Below are positions 42,348-47,959 of a stretch of 47,959 nucleotides of DNA, one piece after another. The notes beneath the pieces were generated by a model. It did no database searches. It was not told the origin of the DNA and saw only the letters and a list, made by a program, of their open reading frames with translations. How positions within the stretch are numbered: position 1 is the stretch's first letter; each line of letters begins with the position of its first letter. A program made the position numbers and the translations under genes. Origin of the DNA: Neobacillus drentensis NBRC 102427 (GTDB lineage Bacteria > Bacillota > Bacilli > Bacillales > Cytobacillaceae). The stretch covers positions 1 through 47,959 of the forward strand of contig NZ_BCUX01000037.1 of NCBI RefSeq assembly GCF_001591445.1, given 5' to 3'.

Positions 42348-42962
42348 ATGAAGGCTGCGGCTATTATTTTATCAGGCGGGAAATCAAGCAGGATGGGCAC
42401 CAATAAAGCCCTTTTAAAAATAAATGAGAAAACCAACATCGAGAGAATTGTCGATACGCTAAAGTTGTCCTTTAATGATATAATTCTTGTAACCAATCAT
42501 CCTGAACAGTATACATTTTTAGGAGTGAAGATGGTCTCGGATGTTTATCCCGGTCAAGGACCGCTTGCAGGGGTCCATGCCGGCCTGAATTCTTCAAATC
42601 ATGATAAAAATTTTATTGTCGCATGTGATATGCCATTTGTTTCAGTCGAACTTGCCGAGGTGCTTGTCCAAAAATGCGATGATTACGATGCCGTCATTCC
42701 CGTCATTCATGGAGTTCAGCACCCTTTATTTGCCGTCTTTGATAAGAAAGCGACGGATAAGGTCGTAAATAGTATTGAAGCGGGACGTCTTCGTATGAAA
42801 CATCTGCTCGATCATTTAAATGTCCGTTATATAACGGAAAAGGACCTGCAGGGATACAGTAGTTTGGACTTAGAACGAGTCTTTTTTAATATGAATCGCC
42901 CAAACGAGTATGAAGACGCCAAAAGGTGGGCTGAAGCGGATGATTTACTAAGGGGGAAGTAA
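42348..42962 (+). CDS. mobA: Molybdenum cofactor guanylyltransferase MobA
   Basis: A 204-residue nucleotidyltransferase. LSGGKSSRMGTNKALL is the GTP-binding signature, YPGQGPLAGVHAGLNSS the sugar-nucleotide-like loop, and ACDMPFVS the metal-binding Asp region. It attaches GMP to molybdopterin to make the bis-MGD form, which the formate dehydrogenase needs. It starts 15 bp after fdhE and ends 6 bp before moeA, so it belongs to the operon. Length is typical. Confidence 0.9.
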   Translation: MKAAAIILSGGKSSRMGTNKALLKINEKTNIERIVDTLKLSFNDIILVTNHPEQYTFLGVKMVSDVYPGQGPLAGVHAGLNSSNHDKNFIVACDMPFVSVELAEVLVQKCDDYDAVIPVIHGVQHPLFAVFDKKATDKVVNSIEAGRLRMKHLLDHLNVRYITEKDLQGYSSLDLERVFFNMNRPNEYEDAKRWAEADDLLRGK

Positions 42963-42968
42963 GGAATC

Positions 42969-44201
42969 ATGCAATTTTTCAAAGTGAAAACAGTTGAAGA
43001 AACATTTGCCTTAATCGAGGAAAATATCCCGGCCATCAAGCAATCCGAAGTACGGGTGCTCGAAGAAGCGCTTCATTATATCTTAGCTGAACCAGTGATT
43101 GCAAAGGAAAATGTGCCGAGCTTTGATCGTTCAACTGTCGATGGTTATGCGGTTCGTGCCAAGGATACGTATGGTTCTTCTGAATCGATGCCAGGCTTCC
43201 TGACGGTTACAGGGGAAGTGAAAATGGGGGAGGTTCCAACGGCAAAAGCGGGCCCAGGTAAAGCGGTCTATGTGCCGACTGGCGGGATGCTTCCATCTGG
43301 AAGTGACAGCGTTATCATGATTGAGCACTGTGAAGAAGTCGATACACTGTTAAATACGTACAAGCAGATAGCCCCCGGGGAAAATGTGATTCGCGCCGGC
43401 GAAGATATTAGAGAAGGCGAAACGCTGCTTACAGCTGGCACAAAACTTCGTCCACAGGAGTTAGGGGCACTCGCTTCTTTAGGAGTGGCAACAGTAACGG
43501 TATTCCGCAAATTAAAAGTCGGTTACCTCTCATCAGGGGACGAAATCGTCCCATATCAAACTGAAACCTTAGCAGAAGGGCAAATTCGTGACATCAACTA
43601 TTTAACCATTTCAGGATTAGCGAGCGAATGGAATGTCGATGTGCTTTATGGCGGCATTGTCCGCGATGATTTTGAAGAGTTTAAACAAAAGGCCCGTGAA
43701 CTCTATCAACAGGTAGATTGTTTAATCCTTTCCGGCGGAAGCTCGGTCGGCGCAAAGGATTATACCACGGATGTCATCCAGTCTTTAGGTGACCCGGGTG
43801 TTTTTGTCCATGGTATTTCAATTAAGCCCGGGAAACCTACGATTCTAGCAATGGCGGGTGGGAAGCCCGTGATTGGACTGCCAGGTCATCCGGCCAGTGC
43901 GATGATTATCTTTAAACTGTTTGGCGAGCAAATTTTACGCAAGCTAAAGGGTGAGCGGATGGAACGGAAACTGGAGCGGGTGTTTGCAAGAATTACAAAA
44001 AATATCCCTTCCTCGCCTGGACGCTCTGATTATATCCGTGTCCGCTTGTTCGAAAAGGCGGGCGAATGGTGGGCGGAACCGATTATTGGCAAATCCGGCT
44101 TGATTACAACCTTAGTCAAGAGCGATGGAATTGTCGAGATCAGTTCAGAAAAAGAGGGAATTTCACAGGGAGATTACGTACCTGTGATTTCATCACGATA
44201 A
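42969..44201 (+). CDS. moeA: Molybdopterin molybdenumtransferase MoeA
   Basis: A 410-residue MoeA with the usual four domains. PSFDRSTVDGYAVRA marks the N-terminus, PTGGMLPSGSDSVIMIEHCE the substrate-binding region, SGDEIVP the start of domain III, SGGSSVGAKDYT its core, and KPGKPTILAMAGGKPVIGLPGHPASA the C-terminal part. It inserts molybdate (or tungstate) into adenylylated molybdopterin. A second MoeA-like gene follows after 13 bp. Confidence 0.92.
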   Translation: MQFFKVKTVEETFALIEENIPAIKQSEVRVLEEALHYILAEPVIAKENVPSFDRSTVDGYAVRAKDTYGSSESMPGFLTVTGEVKMGEVPTAKAGPGKAVYVPTGGMLPSGSDSVIMIEHCEEVDTLLNTYKQIAPGENVIRAGEDIREGETLLTAGTKLRPQELGALASLGVATVTVFRKLKVGYLSSGDEIVPYQTETLAEGQIRDINYLTISGLASEWNVDVLYGGIVRDDFEEFKQKARELYQQVDCLILSGGSSVGAKDYTTDVIQSLGDPGVFVHGISIKPGKPTILAMAGGKPVIGLPGHPASAMIIFKLFGEQILRKLKGERMERKLERVFARITKNIPSSPGRSDYIRVRLFEKAGEWWAEPIIGKSGLITTLVKSDGIVEISSEKEGISQGDYVPVISSR

Positions 44202-44214
44202 AGGGGACCTAGCA

Positions 44215-46149
44215 ATGAATTATAAAAACTTTAAGCGAAAAATTTATTTAGAAGATAAACCCCGAGCACAAGCTAGAGAAGAAATTCTCGCGGCTCATTC
44301 GCTGACCCCTGAAAAGGAAGAAATCGCAACAAGTACCTCCTTGGGCCGTGTAACAGCTGAACCTATCTTTGCACGGGTGTCCATGCCGCATTACCACGCG
44401 AGCGCGATGGATGGAATTGCCGTCGTTGCTGAAAGTACCTATCAAGCCCATGAGCAAAATCCACTTCGTTTGAAAAGAGGCGAAGAATTTAGTTATGTGG
44501 ATACCGGGAATGCGATTCCTTCTCCTTTTAACGCCGTTATTATGATTGAGCATGTCGATGTTATTGATGAGGATACAATTGAAATTATCGAACCCGCAAC
44601 CCCTTGGCAGCATATTCGTCCCATCGGCGAAGACGTTGTTCAAGAGGAAATGCTGTTTCCGCAAGGACATATCTTACGGCCGGCTGATCTCGGAGTGCTG
44701 TTAGCCGGACAGCAAACGGTTATTCCTGTTACCAAAAAGCCTGTGGTGACGATTATTCCCACAGGCAATGAGCTTGTGGATGCAGATGCAGCAGAACTTG
44801 CACCCGGAAAAATTATTGAATTTAATGGCTCCGTGTTTGCCGGCTTTATACAGGATTGGGGCGGAGAACCGGTGCTTCACCCGATTGTAAAAGATGAACC
44901 TGAAAAAATTAAAGAAGTCCTTTTAGAAGCAGCTGAGACCTCTGATATCATTGTTATCAATGCCGGCTCATCCGCAGGCTCGAAGGATTACACGGTCCAC
45001 ATTATCGGCGAAATCGGCGAGGTCTTTACCCATGGGGTCGCCGCACGGCCTGGAAAACCAGTTATTTTAGGAAAAATAAATGGCAAAATTGTGGTCGGTG
45101 TTCCAGGTTATCCGGTTTCGGCTTATTTGGCACTTGAATGGTTTGTCAGACCGCTGATCTGTAAGTATCTGCAAATCCCTGAACCAAAAAGGCAGACCGT
45201 AACCGTTAAGCTCGGGCGACGGATTGTCTCGTCGATGGGAGCTGAGGACTTTGTCCGTATGAACATCGGCTATGTCAATGGACAATTCGTTGCGAACCCG
45301 CTGACAAGAGCGGCAGGCGTGACAATGTCGTATGTCAGAGCAGACGGGATGCTAATCGTCCCAACCAACATTATTGGCTATGAACAAGGCGATCTCGCCG
45401 AAGTTGAATTGCTGCGCCCGCTTGAGGAAATTAAAAACGCGATCGTGTTTTGCGGGAGCCACGATTTGACGATTGATCTGTTGTCGTCCCGATTAAAGCG
45501 GGTACGAACAGACATGAAAATTGTCTCCTCCCATGTCGGCAGTATGGCCGGTATCATGGCAATTCGAAAAGGAGAGGCCCATGTAGCCGGGATTCATTTG
45601 CTTGATCCAAGTACAAAGGAATACAATCTTTCTTATATAAATAAATTTTTAGCGGGTCAAGACGTTATTCTTTATCCATTTTTAAAAAGAAAGCAAGGCT
45701 GGATCCTGCCAAAAGGCAATCCGCTTGGCATTGAAACAGCGGCTGATATAGCACGAGTCCACGCGAATTATGTCAACCGTCAAAAAGGCGCAGGAACCCG
45801 GATACTGTTTGATCTTTTATTGGAAGAAGGGTGCCTGACACCAGATGATATTACCGGTTATGACCGGGAAATGTTTTCACATTTAGCGGTAGCTGCGGAG
45901 GTAAACGGGGATGCGCACGGAGCGGGACTGGGGATATATCCTGCGGCGAAAGCAATGGACTTAGACTTTGTCCCTGTCGCGGATGAGGAATATGATTTGC
46001 TGATGACGAGAAGCTTTTATGAAAGTGAAAGCGGCAGACTGCTCATTAGCTTGATTCAATCGGCTGATTTCATAGCGCAGGTTGAAAAAATTGGCGGTTA
46101 TCAAGTGATCGAAAATGCAAAGCCAAAGTGCTTGCTTAAAGAGGTGTAA
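44215..46149 (+). CDS. MoeA-like protein fused to a periplasmic-binding-protein-like (PBP) domain
   Basis: A 644-residue protein. The first about 400 residues are MoeA-like: MPHYHASAMDGIAVVAE, PTGNELVDADA, NAGSSAGSKDYTVHI and RPGKPVILGKINGKIVVGVPGYPVSA. The last about 230 residues (from KNAIVFCGSHDLTIDLL) form a soluble type II PBP-like domain (GSMAGIMAIRKGEAHVAGIHLLDPST; KQGWILPKGNPLG), found with MoeA or DNA-binding modules in other prokaryotes. The PBP part may sense or hold an oxyanion or cofactor intermediate. It lacks a signal peptide and is therefore cytosolic. A 14-bp copy of the GGTGCCTGACACCA motif lies inside it. Confidence 0.85.
   Translation: MNYKNFKRKIYLEDKPRAQAREEILAAHSLTPEKEEIATSTSLGRVTAEPIFARVSMPHYHASAMDGIAVVAESTYQAHEQNPLRLKRGEEFSYVDTGNAIPSPFNAVIMIEHVDVIDEDTIEIIEPATPWQHIRPIGEDVVQEEMLFPQGHILRPADLGVLLAGQQTVIPVTKKPVVTIIPTGNELVDADAAELAPGKIIEFNGSVFAGFIQDWGGEPVLHPIVKDEPEKIKEVLLEAAETSDIIVINAGSSAGSKDYTVHIIGEIGEVFTHGVAARPGKPVILGKINGKIVVGVPGYPVSAYLALEWFVRPLICKYLQIPEPKRQTVTVKLGRRIVSSMGAEDFVRMNIGYVNGQFVANPLTRAAGVTMSYVRADGMLIVPTNIIGYEQGDLAEVELLRPLEEIKNAIVFCGSHDLTIDLLSSRLKRVRTDMKIVSSHVGSMAGIMAIRKGEAHVAGIHLLDPSTKEYNLSYINKFLAGQDVILYPFLKRKQGWILPKGNPLGIETAADIARVHANYVNRQKGAGTRILFDLLLEEGCLTPDDITGYDREMFSHLAVAAEVNGDAHGAGLGIYPAAKAMDLDFVPVADEEYDLLMTRSFYESESGRLLISLIQSADFIAQVEKIGGYQVIENAKPKCLLKEV
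45830..45843. repeat. GGTGCCTGACACCA motif (copy 2, intragenic)
   Basis: Identical to 34571-34584 over 14 bases. It is read in the MoeA-like gene as GCLTP, so it does not disrupt the frame. Confidence 0.4.
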
Positions 46150-46154
46150 TCAAA

Positions 46155-46619
46155 ATGATGTATCAAATCTCAAAAGAACCCATCGATATTCAAGCAGTCA
46201 TTGATAAGGTTGTCCAGCGTGAAGCGGGTGCAATTACAACGTTTATTGGAACCGTCCGTGAATTAACGAAGGGGAAGAAAACGTTATTCTTAATCTATGA
46301 AGCGTATGAAGCGATGGCTGTGAAAAAGTTGGAGCAGATTGGCCAGGAAATTGAACAGCGCTGGGAAGGCTCATGCGTCGCCATCACCCATCGGGTTGGC
46401 CGCTTAGACATTACCGATGTAGCGGTAGTCATTGCCGTCTCAACGCCGCACCGTGCCGATGCCTACGATGCCAACCGTTATGCGATTGAACGGATTAAGG
46501 AAATCGTCCCAATCTGGAAGAAGGAACATTGGGAGGAGGGCGAAGCGTGGATGGGCAATCAGCTTGAAACGGTTGCCTATCCAAGCGGCAAGCCGGAGGA
46601 GAGTGACTTAAATGAATAA
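46155..46619 (+). CDS. moaE: Molybdopterin synthase catalytic subunit MoaE
   Basis: A 154-residue large subunit of molybdopterin synthase. GAITTFIGTVRELTKGKKT is the N-terminal substrate loop, ITHRVGRLDITDVAVVIAVSTPHR the core, and PIWKKEHWEEGEAWMGN carries the catalytic Lys residues. It forms a heterotetramer with MoaD and adds the dithiolene sulfurs to cyclic pyranopterin. AAAGAGGTG lies upstream. It overlaps moaD by 8 bp. Confidence 0.93.
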   Translation: MMYQISKEPIDIQAVIDKVVQREAGAITTFIGTVRELTKGKKTLFLIYEAYEAMAVKKLEQIGQEIEQRWEGSCVAITHRVGRLDITDVAVVIAVSTPHRADAYDANRYAIERIKEIVPIWKKEHWEEGEAWMGNQLETVAYPSGKPEESDLNE

Positions 46620-46845
46620 GATCCTATTTTTTGCTCATTTACGTGATGCGGTCGGAGAAGAATTTCTTTCGGTTGATGCCAGTGGAAAAACAGTGGCGGA
46701 ATTAAAGGCGGAGTTATCTGCTAAATATAATCTGCCGAAAATGGATACGGTGATGACAGCAGTCAATGAAGAATTTGCCGCGAACGATGAAGTCATTCGT
46801 GATGGGGATGAAATTGCTTTTATTCCGCCAGTAAGCGGAGGATGA
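46612..46845 (+). CDS. moaD: Molybdopterin synthase sulfur-carrier subunit MoaD
   Basis: A 77-residue ubiquitin-fold sulfur carrier ending in PPVSGG, the C-terminal Gly-Gly that MoeB adenylylates and that becomes a thiocarboxylate. FFAHLRDAVGEEFLSVD is the typical first strand. GGAGGAGAGTGACTTA precedes the ATG within moaE, and moeB starts 4 bp after its stop. Confidence 0.93.
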   Translation: MNKILFFAHLRDAVGEEFLSVDASGKTVAELKAELSAKYNLPKMDTVMTAVNEEFAANDEVIRDGDEIAFIPPVSGG

Positions 46846-46849
46846 TCTC

Positions 46850-47869
46850 ATGAATGAGCGGTATTCACGGCAGGTCCTTTTTCCGGGGATCGGCAAAGAA
46901 GGACAAGTGAAAATTAGCAGCAAGCATGTGCTGATTATCGGTGCGGGGGCTTTAGGGTCAGGAAGTGCGGAAGTATTGACCCGGGCTGGCGTTGGCAGAA
47001 TTACAATCATTGACCGCGATTATGTCGAGGCCAGCAACCTGCAGCGCCAGCAGCTCTATACAGAGGAAGATGTAGCAGAAAAGCTTCCGAAAGCGGCTGC
47101 GGCCGAAAAACGCTTGCTCGCGATCAATTCCGATGTTGAAGTGGTTTCGATCATCGGTGATGCTACTCCTCAGTTGCTGGAAGAACTGGTGGTGGGCGTC
47201 GATGTGATGATCGACGCAACAGATAACTTCGAAACGCGGATGGCGATGAATGATGTCTCCCAAAAATACAATGTTCCTTGGATTTATGGGGCCTGTGTTG
47301 GCAGCTTTGGGATGACGTTTTCGATCATTCCGGGGAAGACTCCATGTTTAAATTGTCTGCTGCGTTCCATTCCTCTTCAGGGGATGACCTGTGATACGGG
47401 TGGAATTATTTCCCCGGCTGTCCAAATGGTAATTGCCCATCAGACGGCGGAAGCATTAAAGATGCTAGTCGAGGATTGGGCCGCAGTGCGGACTTCCTTT
47501 GTCAGCTTTGATTTATGGAGAAACCAGTACACAAGCTTAAAGATGTCGAAGGCCAAGTTTGCCGGCTGTTTGTCATGCGGCAAGGAACGGACCTATCCCT
47601 ATCTCGATCATGAAAATATGACAAAGACGACTGTGCTGTGCGGCCGCGATACGGTCCAAATCCGTCCCTCGTCAGTTGGTGAGATCTCATTGGAACGCCT
47701 CGCCGGTCAGCTTAGTTCGCTTGGTTATGTGGTCAAGGGCAATCCATATTTGCTGTCGGTCGAGATGGGCGAGGAACGGATGGTTATCTTTCAAGACGGG
47801 CGCGCCCTTATTCACGGAACCAAGGATTTGACCCATGCGAAGTCGATTTACCAGCGGATCTTAGGATAA
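46850..47869 (+). CDS. moeB: Molybdopterin-synthase adenylyltransferase MoeB (ThiF/HesA family)
   Basis: A 339-residue E1-like enzyme. The nucleotide-binding loop is IIGAGALGSGSAEVLTRAGVG (about 27-47), ASNLQRQQLY holds the catalytic Arg/Gln pair, and DATDNFETRM the metal and ATP site. Zinc cysteines are CLNCLLR and CLSCGKE. The last about 80 residues form a small extra domain without a rhodanese active Cys. It adenylylates the MoaD C-terminus; as it is next to moaD, MoeB is preferred over ThiF. It is the last gene before a terminator. Confidence 0.9.
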   Translation: MNERYSRQVLFPGIGKEGQVKISSKHVLIIGAGALGSGSAEVLTRAGVGRITIIDRDYVEASNLQRQQLYTEEDVAEKLPKAAAAEKRLLAINSDVEVVSIIGDATPQLLEELVVGVDVMIDATDNFETRMAMNDVSQKYNVPWIYGACVGSFGMTFSIIPGKTPCLNCLLRSIPLQGMTCDTGGIISPAVQMVIAHQTAEALKMLVEDWAAVRTSFVSFDLWRNQYTSLKMSKAKFAGCLSCGKERTYPYLDHENMTKTTVLCGRDTVQIRPSSVGEISLERLAGQLSSLGYVVKGNPYLLSVEMGEERMVIFQDGRALIHGTKDLTHAKSIYQRILG

Positions 47870-47906
47870 ATGCGGGTCGCTAGAAGCTGTATTTAGACAA
47901 AAAAGT

Positions 47907-47938
47907 AACCCGTACCTATTTTGGTACGGGTTTATTTT
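47907..47938 (+). terminator. Terminator of the fdh-molybdenum cofactor locus
   Basis: AACCCGTACC (47907-47916) pairs with GGTACGGGTT (47923-47932) around TATTTT, followed by TATTTT. Confidence 0.85.
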
Positions 47939-47959
47939 GGGATTACAAGGATTTTTGGA

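Noticed and set aside
1..47959. Insertion sequences, prophage, integrative element or tRNA genes
   Set aside because: No transposase, integrase, phage gene or tRNA-like cloverleaf was seen; gene orientation and operon structure look like ordinary chromosome.

Overview
The window comes from an endospore-forming, low-GC Gram-positive bacterium of the Bacillaceae, probably a Neobacillus/Bacillus-type facultative anaerobe. The evidence is AGGAGG-type ribosome binding sites, a YhcN/YlaJ spore lipoprotein, a gamma-type small acid-soluble spore protein behind a sigma-G-like promoter, bacillithiol genes (bshB2/yojF), a NiaP orthologue and Gram-positive lipoprotein signals. All calls were made by reading the sequence; no database search was run.

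Layout. 1-3.35 kb: spore lipoprotein and a Tat-exported two-gene GMC dehydrogenase. 3.7-8.3 kb: a giant secreted subtilase. 8.4-13.9 kb: ASCH protein, heterodimeric ABC exporter, niacin transporter. 14.2-18.9 kb: complete branched-chain amino acid ABC importer (livJHMGF). 19-25.2 kb: B12-binding/radical SAM protein, YbaK deacylase, double P-loop ATPase, small spore genes, AlkD glycosylase, HAD phosphatase. 25.5-32.2 kb (minus strand): a nitrous-oxide reductase operon reading cytochrome c - nosZ - membrane protein - nosD - nosY - nosF - lipoprotein. A Crp/Fnr regulator is divergent from it. 33.4-35.5 kb: bshB2, yojF, pdxK. 36-47.9 kb: fdhD, a three-subunit membrane-bound formate dehydrogenase, fdhE, then mobA, moeA, a moeA-like fusion, moaE, moaD and moeB.

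The central story is anaerobic respiration. Formate is oxidised outside the membrane by a molybdenum/tungsten selenoenzyme. Its catalytic subunit is one 996-residue gene (36877-39867) with an in-frame UGA (37450-37452) followed by a SECIS hairpin; a naive ORF caller splits it in two. Electrons would pass through the Fe-S and cytochrome b subunits to quinone, and one terminal sink is N2O through NosZ. The downstream genes insert selenium/sulfur chemistry (FdhD), mature the enzyme (FdhE) and make its cofactor (MobA, MoeA, MoaDE, MoeB). Near-palindromic TGTGA-N6-TCAC(A/T) boxes lie about 41.5 bp upstream of predicted start points for the nos operon and for the fnr-like gene. A degenerate copy sits in the same geometry before fdhD, and a perfect copy lies upstream of the uncharacterised radical SAM gene. 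This suggests one local oxygen-responsive regulon.

Other notable features are two precise tandem-repeat arrays (six units of 21 bp after the HAD gene; about 3.5 units of 52 bp after the fnr-like gene), a nos-operon lipoprotein that fuses a YtkA/FixH-like domain to a SurA-like domain, and a second MoeA fused to a periplasmic-binding-protein-like domain.
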